From: Caulobacter vibrioides OR37 | GTDB taxonomy: Bacteria; Pseudomonadota; Alphaproteobacteria; Caulobacterales; Caulobacteraceae | Assembly: GCF_000372645.1 (NCBI RefSeq) | Contig: NZ_APMP01000033.1 | Location: 1-50,060 of the forward strand | DNA: 50,060 nt | Direction of reading: 5' to 3' | Program-made: the position numbers and the translations under genes | Shown here: one piece after another, positions 16,975 to 23,672 of the stretch | Layout: each line of letters starts with the position of its first letter | Numbering within the stretch: the first letter of the stretch is position 1 | The notes under the pieces: generated by a model | Databases searched by the model: none | The model's input: the letters and a program-made list of their open reading frames with translations, nothing else | What the model was told of the DNA's origin: nothing

Positions 16975-18489
16975 ATGAAACAGTCTTTCAAGGCGGGCGT
17001 CGCGAGCTTGCTGGCCGCCGCGTTGATCGGGGCCGGGCCGGTCCTGGCCGAGGAGAAGGGCGGCGACAAGCCGGCCGCCGAGGCCAAGAGCGACATCAGC
17101 CTGCCGCCGCTGCCGGCCGACAAGTCGGTCAAGCAGACCATGGTCCTGGGCGGCAAGACCCTGTCCTACACCGCCACGGTCGGCTCGCTGCCGGTGCGCG
17201 ACGGCAAGGGCAAGGTCATCGCCGACGTCGTCTTCACCGCCTACACGCTGGACGGCGCGGCGCCGGGAACCAAACGGCCCGTCACCTTCGCGTTCAACGG
17301 CGGACCGGGCGCGGCCTCGGTCTATCTGAACCTCGGCGCCATCGGGCCCAAGCGCGTGCAGTTCGGCGCGGCCGGCGACGCCCCCTCCGATTCGCCGGCC
17401 CTGATCGACAATCCCGCCTCTTGGCTGGACTTCACCGACCTCGTCTTCATCGATCCGGTCGGCACGGGCTATTCCCGCTCGCTGGTCGATCTGGAGACCA
17501 CCAAGAAGACGTTCTTCGGCGTCGACTCCGACGTCGCCTATCTGTCGCGGGTGGTCTTCGACTGGCTGGTCAAGAACGGCCGCATGGCCTCGCCCAAGTA
17601 CGTGACCGGCGAAAGCTATGGCGGCTTCCGCGCGCCGCGCATCACCTACGCCCTGCAGACCGAGTACGGCGTCGGCGTCAGCGGCGTGGTGATGGTTTCG
17701 CCGTTCCTGGACGCCAAGGCCGAGGTCGGCGGCGACTTCTCGCCGATGCCCTGGATCACCTCTCTGCCGTCGATGGCCGCCGCCGAACTGGAGCGTCAGG
17801 GCAAGCCGATCGGCGCCCAGGCCATGGCTCCGATCGAGGCCTTCGCCCGCGGCGACATGGTCGTCGACCTGCTGAAGGGCTCGTCCGACGAAGCCGCCTT
17901 CAACGATCTGGTGACCCACGTGGCGACCTATACGGGCCTGGATCCGCGCCTGGTCCGCACCATGGGCGGCCGGATCGACAGCCAGACCTATCTGCGCGAG
18001 CGCCGCCGGGCCGAGGGCAAGATCGGAAGCTGGTACGACAGCAACGTCGTCGCCGACGATCCCTTCCCGTGGTCGGCCGACCGGCGGAGCGGCGACCCGA
18101 TTCTCGACTCGATCATCGCCCCGACCACCAGCGCCTATGTCGACTTCGCCACGCGCGTCGTCGGCTGGAAGGCCGAGGGGCGCTACAACGCCCTCAGCGG
18201 CGAGGTCGGCGAGAACTGGGAAAAGAACTGGTTCAGCTCGGCCGAGTCGGTCACCGCCTTCCGCAAGGCCGTCGCCGCCGATCCGAAGATGAAGGTGCTA
18301 GTCGTCCACGGCTATGGCGACCTGTCATGCCCCTACTTCGTCTCGCGCCTCGTGATCGACCAGATGCCCAAGGCCGCCGCTGGCCGCGTGAGGCTGAGCG
18401 TCTATCCGGGCGGCCACATGTTCTACAGCCGCCCCGACAGCGGCGCGGCCTTCCGCAAGGACGTGGCGGCGCTGTTCGAGGCGAAATAG
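16975..18489 (+). CDS. Secreted serine carboxypeptidase, S10 family
   Basis: 504 residues with a signal peptide (cut after GAGPVLA, about residue 24). S10 landmarks are clear: FAFNGGPGAASVYL (oxyanion-hole region), GTGYSR, the nucleophile Ser214 in GESYGG, the catalytic Asp in HGYGDLSCPY, and the His in YPGGHMFY. S10 enzymes remove C-terminal residues from peptides, often at acid pH. An in-frame GTG two codons upstream (16969) is possible; ATG 16975 is chosen with GAGGGG as ribosome site. It may supply peptides for uptake, for example by the POT transporter at 23.7 kb (inference). Confidence 0.92.
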   Translation: MKQSFKAGVASLLAAALIGAGPVLAEEKGGDKPAAEAKSDISLPPLPADKSVKQTMVLGGKTLSYTATVGSLPVRDGKGKVIADVVFTAYTLDGAAPGTKRPVTFAFNGGPGAASVYLNLGAIGPKRVQFGAAGDAPSDSPALIDNPASWLDFTDLVFIDPVGTGYSRSLVDLETTKKTFFGVDSDVAYLSRVVFDWLVKNGRMASPKYVTGESYGGFRAPRITYALQTEYGVGVSGVVMVSPFLDAKAEVGGDFSPMPWITSLPSMAAAELERQGKPIGAQAMAPIEAFARGDMVVDLLKGSSDEAAFNDLVTHVATYTGLDPRLVRTMGGRIDSQTYLRERRRAEGKIGSWYDSNVVADDPFPWSADRRSGDPILDSIIAPTTSAYVDFATRVVGWKAEGRYNALSGEVGENWEKNWFSSAESVTAFRKAVAADPKMKVLVVHGYGDLSCPYFVSRLVIDQMPKAAAGRVRLSVYPGGHMFYSRPDSGAAFRKDVAALFEAK

Positions 18490-18553
18490 TCGAGGGCTTG
18501 TCGGCGGAGGGACTTCCGAAACGTCCTGGGTCCATCCCTGGGAGAAGCGACCG

Positions 18554-18955
18554 ATGACGAAGTCCCCCGCCGCGACGATCGACGACTATCTCTCCGCGCT
18601 GCCCGCCGAGCAGCGCTCGGCCTTGGCCGCGCTTCGCGACCAGATCCGCGCCGCGGCGCCCGAAGCCAGCGAGGCGATCAGCTACGGCCTGCCGACCTTC
18701 AAGCTGAACGGCAATCTCGTGCATTTCGGCGCGGCGGCGAAGCACTGCGCCTTCTATCCAGGCGCGGTGGTCCAAGACTTCGCCGATCGGCTGAAGGGGT
18801 TCGAGACGGCCAAGGGCACGATCCGCTTCCAGCCCGAAGCGCCGTTGCCGCCCGAGCTGGTGGCCGACATTGTCCGCCGCCGCGTCGCTCAGAACGCGGT
18901 TCGGGCGGCGGGGCGGAAACGCGAGAGGCGCGAGCGCGGCGTAGGGCCGGTGTGA
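18554..18955 (+). CDS. DUF1801 (YdhG-like) protein
   Basis: 133 residues with the DUF1801 pattern: TIDDYLSALPAEQRSALAALRDQIRAAAPEASEAISYGLPTFKLNG, then HFGAAAKHCAFYPG and a C-terminal IRFQPEAPLPPELVADIVRRRV. Proteins of this fold include the Bacillus YdhG/frataxin-like iron chaperone candidates, but function is unproven in proteobacteria. The end is Arg-rich (AAGRKRERRERG) and beyond the domain. The ATG follows GGGAGAAGC. It converges on ppk2 with 13 bases between stops. Confidence 0.85.
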   Translation: MTKSPAATIDDYLSALPAEQRSALAALRDQIRAAAPEASEAISYGLPTFKLNGNLVHFGAAAKHCAFYPGAVVQDFADRLKGFETAKGTIRFQPEAPLPPELVADIVRRRVAQNAVRAAGRKRERRERGVGPV

Positions 18956-18968
18956 CGGAGGCGGCGCT

Positions 18969-19730
18969 CTATCGCGCCAGCCGTCCGTCCTCCAGGGCGC
19001 GGGGTTCGAACGAGAAGATCACGTTCGGGTCGGGCCGGGCGACGCCCTTGATCAGCTTCTTCTCGCCGGAGGCGTGCAGCAGCCAGCGGATGACGTTGAG
19101 GCGGGCTTCCTTCTTGTGGTCGGCCCGCACGCAGACCCAGGGCGAGACGTCGCTGTGGGTGCGCATCAGCATCTCGTCGCGGGCCTTGGTGTAGTCGTCC
19201 CATTTGTCCTGGGCGACCTTGTCGAGCTCGCTGGTCTTGAACGCCTTCAGCGGATCGTCGCGCCGGGCCTTCAGGCGCTCGGCCTGGACCTCGCGGGTGA
19301 TGTCCAGCCAGAACTTGACGAACCGCACGCCGTTGTCGACCAGCATCCGTTCGAAGGCCGGCACATCCTTCAGGAACTGCTCTTGCTGCTCGGGCGTCGA
19401 GAAGCCCATCACCCGCTCGACCCCGGCGCGGTTGTACCAGGAGCGGTTGAAGATCACCGTCTCGCCACCCGCCGGCAGGTATTCGACATAGCGCTGGAAG
19501 TACCACTCCGTGAGTTCGCGCGCGTTCGGCTTGGGCAGGGCGACCACCGTCGTGTCGCGCTTGGACAGATGCTCGGTGACCCGGGCGATCACGCCGTCCT
19601 TGCCGGCGGCGTCGCGGCCCTCGAAGATCACGAGCGTCTTCCAGCCCTCCTTCATCGCCTTCTTCTGGGTGGCGATCAGGGCCAGCTGCAGCTGGGCCAG
19701 CTCGTTCTCGTAGTCGTCTTGCTTGCTCAT
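18969..19730 (-). CDS. ppk2: Polyphosphate kinase 2 family
   Basis: A 253-residue single-domain PPK2 enzyme, which transfers phosphate between polyphosphate and nucleotides. The P-loop is FEGRDAAGKDG at residues 36-46. Other landmarks are the RDTTVVALPKPN and WYFQRYVEYLPAGGETVIFNRSWYNR segments, the lid region with RRDDPLKAFKTSELD, and KWDDYTKARDEML. Length and motifs fit class I PPK2, which mainly phosphorylates nucleoside diphosphates; ADP or GDP preference cannot be told. The gene is transcribed away from rsmE; the starts are 46 bases apart. Confidence 0.93.
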   Translation of the reverse strand: MSKQDDYENELAQLQLALIATQKKAMKEGWKTLVIFEGRDAAGKDGVIARVTEHLSKRDTTVVALPKPNARELTEWYFQRYVEYLPAGGETVIFNRSWYNRAGVERVMGFSTPEQQEQFLKDVPAFERMLVDNGVRFVKFWLDITREVQAERLKARRDDPLKAFKTSELDKVAQDKWDDYTKARDEMLMRTHSDVSPWVCVRADHKKEARLNVIRWLLHASGEKKLIKGVARPDPNVIFSFEPRALEDGRLAR

Positions 19731-19776
19731 GACGTCAGCCTACCCCCGGAAAGGCGAGATGAGCTAGAAGGACGTC

Positions 19777-20493
19777 ATGATCCGTCTGTTTGTTCCCAAC
19801 AACCTCTCGGCCGGCGCCGGCGTCGTTCCGACCGTCGACCAGTCCCGCTACCTGACCTCGGTCATGCGGCTGTCGGTCGGCGACGAGCTCCTGCTGTTCA
19901 ATGGCCGCGACGGCGAGTGGCGCGCGAGCCTCGTCGAGGCGACCAAGCGCGGCTGCCTGCTGAAGGCCGAGGAACAGACCCGTCCGATGGCGATGGGTCC
20001 CGACCTCGACCTGATCGTCGCCATGGTCAAGCGCGGGCGGGTCGAGACCATCGTCGAGAAGGCGGCCGAGCTGGGCGCGCGCCGGGTTCGCCTGACGGTG
20101 ACGCGGCGAACCAATGTCGACTTCGTGAAGCTGGGCCGCCTGGACGCTATCGCCATGGAGGCCGCCGAACAGACCGGTCGCCTGGACGTGCCCGAGATCG
20201 CCGATCCGGAGAAGCTGGATAAGATCCTGGACGCGTGGGACCCGTCCCGCCGCTTGGTGTTCTGCGACGAGGGCGGCGACGCCAGGCCGGCGATCGAGGC
20301 CCTGGCTGGAACCGGCGCGCCGGCGGCGATCCTGATCGGTCCGGAAGGCGGCTTCGCGCCGGAGGAACGCGAACGACTGAGGGCGCTTTCCTTCGTCACG
20401 CCGGTGTCGTTGGGACCGCGCATCCTGCGCGCCGACACGGCCGCGATTTCGGCCATGACTCTCTGGCAAGCCGCCGCCGGCGACTGGCGTTAG
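19777..20493 (+). CDS. rsmE: 16S rRNA m3U1498 methyltransferase RsmE
   Basis: A 238-residue SPOUT methyltransferase that makes N3-methyluridine 1498 in 16S rRNA of the 30S subunit. An N-terminal PUA-like domain (MIRLFVPNNL, HLTSVMRLSVGDELLLFNG-type pattern) is followed by the knotted SAM domain with AAEQTGRLDVPEI and the typical ILIGPEGGFAPEE and SLGPRILRADTA motifs. gshA lies 149 bases downstream. That gap holds a short perfect dyad (ACGCCCA/TGGGCGT-type, about 20547-20562) that may end the transcript. Confidence 0.96.
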   Translation: MIRLFVPNNLSAGAGVVPTVDQSRYLTSVMRLSVGDELLLFNGRDGEWRASLVEATKRGCLLKAEEQTRPMAMGPDLDLIVAMVKRGRVETIVEKAAELGARRVRLTVTRRTNVDFVKLGRLDAIAMEAAEQTGRLDVPEIADPEKLDKILDAWDPSRRLVFCDEGGDARPAIEALAGTGAPAAILIGPEGGFAPEERERLRALSFVTPVSLGPRILRADTAAISAMTLWQAAAGDWR

Positions 20494-20642
20494 GCTGGCC
20501 AGGAACGATTATGCTCAAGGCGCCCCCTTGAGGTTCTCAAAGAAAACGCCCAACTGGGCGTGACCGAGTAGTATCGCCGTCGGCGGAGAGATTGGGCCCT
20601 CTCCTCCAGCATCATCGCAAACCCTGGGGAGGGACGGCTTGC

Positions 20643-22004
20643 ATGGCCGACACCGCTAGCGTCCAGGAGCGTCAGCTGACGCTCGCCGACCTGACCGACT
20701 ACTTCGCGCGGGGCAGCAAGCCTCGCGAGCGTTTCCGCGTCGGCGCCGAACACGAAAAGTTCGGCTTCTATCTCGGCTCTCACGCGCCAGTGCCCTACGA
20801 GGGCGACAAGGGCGTTCACGCCTTGCTGACGGGTCTTCAGCGCTTCGGCTGGACGCCGGTCATGGAAGGCGAGACCATCATCGGGCTGGAGCGCAACGGC
20901 GCCAATGTCAGCCTGGAGCCGGGCGGCCAGTTCGAGCTGTCGGGCGCGCCGCTGGCGACCATGCACGAGATCTGCGCGGAGACCGGCCAGCACCTGGACG
21001 AGGTCAAGACCGTGGCCGACGAATTGGGCCTGGGCTTCGTGGGCCTGGGCTTCTCGCCGCTATGGAAGCGCGAGGAGGTGCCGGTCATGCCCAAGGGTCG
21101 GTACGTGATCATGCGCAACTACATGCCGAAGGTCGGGAATCTCGGCCTCGACATGATGCTGCGCACCTGCACGGTGCAGGCCAATCTGGACTTCTCCAGC
21201 GAAGCCGACATGGTCGCCAAGTTCCGCATGAGCCTGGCCCTGCAGCCGATCGCCACGGCCTTGTTCGCCAACTCCCCGTTCACGGAAGGCAAGCCGAACG
21301 GCTTCCTGTCGGCCCGGGCCAATGTCTGGACCGACACCGACCCGAACCGCACGGGCCTATTGGACTTCGTGTTCGAGGACGGCTTCGACTTCGAGCGCTA
21401 CGCCCGCTACGCCCTCGACGTGCCGATGTATTTCGTCAAGCGCGGCGACACGTACATCGATGTCGCCGGCCGCAGCTTCCGCGACTTCATCGAGGGCAAG
21501 CTGCCCGAGCTGCCGGGCGAGATCGCCACGATGAAGGACTGGGCCGACCACACGACCACGGCCTTCCCCGAAGTGCGCCTGAAGACCTATCTGGAGATGC
21601 GCGGCGCGGACGCCGGCCCGTGGAGCCGCCTGTGCGCTCTGCCGGCCCTGTGGACCGGCGTCTTCTATGACGACGCGGCCCTGGCGGCGGCCTGGGACCT
21701 CTGCAAGGACTGGACGATCGAGGATCGCGAGGGCCTGCGCCGCGACGTGCCGAGGCTGGGGCTGAAGGCCCAGGTGGCGGGGCGCGGCGTCCGCGACGTC
21801 GCCCGCGACTTCGTGGCCATCGCCAAATCGGGCCTGAAGAACCGCGCCTACATGAACGGCGGCTTCCTGGACGAGACGATCTATCTCGGCGAACTGGAAG
21901 AGATCGCCGACAGCGGCGTCACGCCGGCCGAACGCCTGCTGTCGCTGTACAATGGCGAATGGCGCGGCGACATCGGCCGCCTGTTCACCGATTTCGCCTA
22001 CTGA
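20643..22004 (+). CDS. gshA: Glutamate-cysteine ligase, GCS2/plant-type
   Basis: 453 residues catalysing ATP-dependent gamma-glutamylcysteine formation, the first and rate-limiting step of glutathione synthesis. It belongs to the GCS2 family shared by alphaproteobacteria and plants: RFRVGAEHEKFGF near the start, GANVSLEPGGQFELSGAP, LGFSPLW, MPKGRY, and YMNGGFLDE near the end. ATG 20643 follows GGGGAGGGAC and gives the family start; earlier in-frame codons add 17 non-conserved residues. Plant enzymes are controlled by a redox disulfide; I did not test for an equivalent pair here. Confidence 0.95.
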   Translation: MADTASVQERQLTLADLTDYFARGSKPRERFRVGAEHEKFGFYLGSHAPVPYEGDKGVHALLTGLQRFGWTPVMEGETIIGLERNGANVSLEPGGQFELSGAPLATMHEICAETGQHLDEVKTVADELGLGFVGLGFSPLWKREEVPVMPKGRYVIMRNYMPKVGNLGLDMMLRTCTVQANLDFSSEADMVAKFRMSLALQPIATALFANSPFTEGKPNGFLSARANVWTDTDPNRTGLLDFVFEDGFDFERYARYALDVPMYFVKRGDTYIDVAGRSFRDFIEGKLPELPGEIATMKDWADHTTTAFPEVRLKTYLEMRGADAGPWSRLCALPALWTGVFYDDAALAAAWDLCKDWTIEDREGLRRDVPRLGLKAQVAGRGVRDVARDFVAIAKSGLKNRAYMNGGFLDETIYLGELEEIADSGVTPAERLLSLYNGEWRGDIGRLFTDFAY

Positions 22005-22045
22005 GCGGGTTGTCGTCAGCCCTGGCCGTGGCCGGCAATTCGTGG

Positions 22046-22070
22046 CGTTATGAAGTCTGTCTTCATAACG
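22046..22070 (+). promoter_or_regulatory. AT-rich perfect dyad next to the ribosome site of the next gene
   Basis: CGTTATGAAG (22046-22055) and CTTCATAACG (22061-22070) form perfect 10-bp arms around TCTGT. It is unusually AT-rich for this genome and abuts the AGGCG ribosome site of the gene at 22080. It could be a repressor operator or a hairpin that limits translation. Confidence 0.5.
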
Positions 22071-22079
22071 AGGCGTTCA

Positions 22080-22601
22080 ATGCGTTCCATCCTGCTTGCC
22101 CTCGCGCTCCTGGCCGCGCCGGCCGCCGTTCAGGCCCAGGCCGCCGCGCCGCCCGAGACCTGCGTCGCCAAGGACGCCGACCTGCCGCCAGAGCTGGCGG
22201 CGTGGCGGGACAGGGCCCCGCTCGCGGCCGCCCGCGGCGTGTCGGGGCTGGATAAGGCCGTTCTGGCGCCCGGGAAGGCTTATGCGGCGACCTTGAGCCC
22301 GGCGGCGGACGTTACCTATCCGGTCAAGCCCGACCGCCCGGCCATCCCGGACGGCAAGGGCGGCCTTTTGGCCTTCGACGCGCCGGTGGCGGGGACCTAC
22401 GCCGTCGCGCTGGGCGCGGGCGCGTGGGTCGATGTGATCAAGGACGGCGTCGCGCTGCGCTCGACCGCTCACGGCCACGGACCCGCCTGTTCAACGGTCC
22501 GCAAGATCGTCAACTTCGATCTGCGACCCGGCCGCTACGTGATCCAGATCGCGTCGAGCGCCGAGACGACGCTTCCGATCCTGGTGACGGTCAAACCCTA
22601 G
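22080..22601 (+). CDS. Secreted protein of unknown function
   Basis: 173 residues from ATG 22080, with signal peptide MRSILLALALLAAPAAVQAQA. An in-frame ATG 30 bases upstream would put ten extra residues before the signal and lies inside the dyad, so I prefer 22080. The mature protein has two cysteines (PETCVAKD and GPACSTVRK). Its second half reads like a small beta sandwich (FDAPVAGTYAVALGAGAWVDVIKDG, LRPGRYVIQIASSAETTLPILVTV), reminiscent of pre-peptidase C-terminal or carbohydrate-binding beta domains. No function can be assigned. The stop overlaps the convergent 49-residue gene by four bases. Confidence 0.7.
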   Translation: MRSILLALALLAAPAAVQAQAAAPPETCVAKDADLPPELAAWRDRAPLAAARGVSGLDKAVLAPGKAYAATLSPAADVTYPVKPDRPAIPDGKGGLLAFDAPVAGTYAVALGAGAWVDVIKDGVALRSTAHGHGPACSTVRKIVNFDLRPGRYVIQIASSAETTLPILVTVKP

Positions 22602-22747
22602 AGCACCGCTCGGACCGCCGCGATGATCGCCGCCCATAATCCGATCGTGGCGGCGAGGGCCAGCAGGCGGCCCCAGGCGAAGCGGCGGACGGGACGTTCG
22701 GCCGAGGCGTGAACCGCGGACGTCCGATGATACGTGACGTAGGCCAT
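22598..22747 (-). CDS. 49-residue single-pass membrane protein behind a CtrA-type promoter
   Basis: A small protein I do not recognise. ATG 22747 has an excellent ribosome site (GGAGG, 22757-22753, five bases away). The N-terminal half is polar and basic (ERPVRRFAWG), followed by one hydrophobic helix at about residues 28-49 (LLALAATIGLWAAIIAAVRAVL) that ends at the stop codon, so the protein is probably anchored with its tail in the membrane. A full consensus CtrA box with a well-spaced -10-like element lies just upstream, which supports a real, cell-cycle-controlled gene. It is too short for most gene finders. It overlaps the convergent secreted-protein gene by four bases. Confidence 0.7.
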   Translation of the reverse strand: MAYVTYHRTSAVHASAERPVRRFAWGRLLALAATIGLWAAIIAAVRAVL

Positions 22748-22780
22748 GGCTTCCTCCGCGCTCCTCTGGCGGGAGCGGCC

Positions 22781-22818
22781 TTACAAGGCAGCGCTTCCAG
22801 GCGTTAACGGGCGCTTAA
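22781..22818 (-). promoter_or_regulatory. Candidate CtrA-activated promoter
   Basis: On the minus strand TTAAGCGCCCGTTAAC (22818-22803) matches the CtrA consensus TTAA-N7-TTAAC at every defined base. TTGTAA (22786-22781) lies 16 bases further on, a fitting -10 distance with TTAAC acting as the -35 element. Transcription would start near 22774, leaving a 5' leader of about 26 bases that carries the ribosome site of the 49-residue gene. Confidence 0.7.
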
Positions 22819-22825
22819 GAAACGC

Positions 22826-23353
22826 CTACAGCGACCCGGTGTCGCGGTAGGGGCGATCGACATCGCGTTCGACGTGGTCGGGATCGGGCGTCTCGACATT
22901 TGGGGGCCAAGGCTCGGCCTGGCTGCGGCCCGAACCGCTATCGGTGTGAAGAACCACCTCGTCGACGTCGACGGTCGTCGTCTCGGTCGTCGCGCGGTCG
23001 CCCAGTTGGAACTCCACGTGCTCGGGGTAGAAGGCGACGCGGCCCGCGATCGACTCCACGGCCGGGAACGGGGTCTCGTAGGACCACACCGCGTTCTCGA
23101 TCAGATGGCCGTCGCGATAGATCGTGAAGTACGAGGCGTCGCCCTTATAGGGGCAGTGGGTCACCTTGTCGGTCCGTCGCAGGAAGGCCATCCGCACGTG
23201 GTCGCGCGGAAAGTAGAAGACCGGCGGATAGCTGGCCTCCCGCAGCACCAGAACATCGTCGCTGTCGGCGATCTCATGGCCCTCGAACAGCGCGCGCACG
23301 GCGTTCGGGGCCGGGGTGATGGTGATCGGGTGGGTCTCGTCGGGGATCTTCAT
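22826..23353 (-). CDS. DUF427 domain protein
   Basis: 175 residues from ATG 23353 (GGGAGCCCGGC upstream). The DUF427 core covers about residues 10-125: VRALFEGHEIADSDDVLVLREASYPPVFYFPRDHV, then THCPYKGDASYFTIY, AVWSYETPFPAVESIAGRVAFYPEHVEF. These proteins are small beta barrels of unknown role. The C-terminal ~45 residues are acidic and Pro-rich, beyond the domain. Longer in-frame starts (23572) lack conservation. Its stop is 8 bases from the CtrA box of the next minus-strand gene. Confidence 0.85.
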   Translation of the reverse strand: MKIPDETHPITITPAPNAVRALFEGHEIADSDDVLVLREASYPPVFYFPRDHVRMAFLRRTDKVTHCPYKGDASYFTIYRDGHLIENAVWSYETPFPAVESIAGRVAFYPEHVEFQLGDRATTETTTVDVDEVVLHTDSGSGRSQAEPWPPNVETPDPDHVERDVDRPYRDTGSL

Positions 23354-23524
23354 GCCGGGCTCCCGTCCGTGGAATAGGGTCGCCTGGAGAAACGCATGGG
23401 GTTTCGGCCAAGCTCCGGACAAAGATGGGCGCGACCGGGGCGGCGGCAAGCCGTTGCTTGTGAAACGGTCTGACGCGTGATCTTCTCCCGCCAACTTGGG
23501 GTCGGCGGAATGATTTGACCTGGG

Positions 23525-23567
23525 GCGCGTCGGGCGAACGTATGAGCGATTTCGCCGTCCGACGCGC
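23525..23567 (+). other. Long stem-loop in the 319-base gap before the POT gene
   Basis: Nine-base arms (23525-23533 and 23559-23567) enclose a second pair of five-base arms (23534-23538 and 23551-23555) with a 12-base loop. It lies about 105 bases before the transporter start and could be part of its 5' leader. The rest of the gap (23354-23672) holds no gene I can support. Confidence 0.35.
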
Positions 23568-23672
23568 TCCAAGGTTTTGCTTCTAGGGCTTTTTCATCGA
23601 GTTGGAGGTTATCCAAGCTCGACGGGCCTAGGGGGCGGCGTCCCGCTTCTCGTCACGGTTCAAGGTTCGCGT

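Noticed and set aside
16873..17919. Upstream extension of the DUF4153 gene
   Set aside because: Lies antisense to the start of the S10 carboxypeptidase, and the first membrane helix begins only after ATG 16872.
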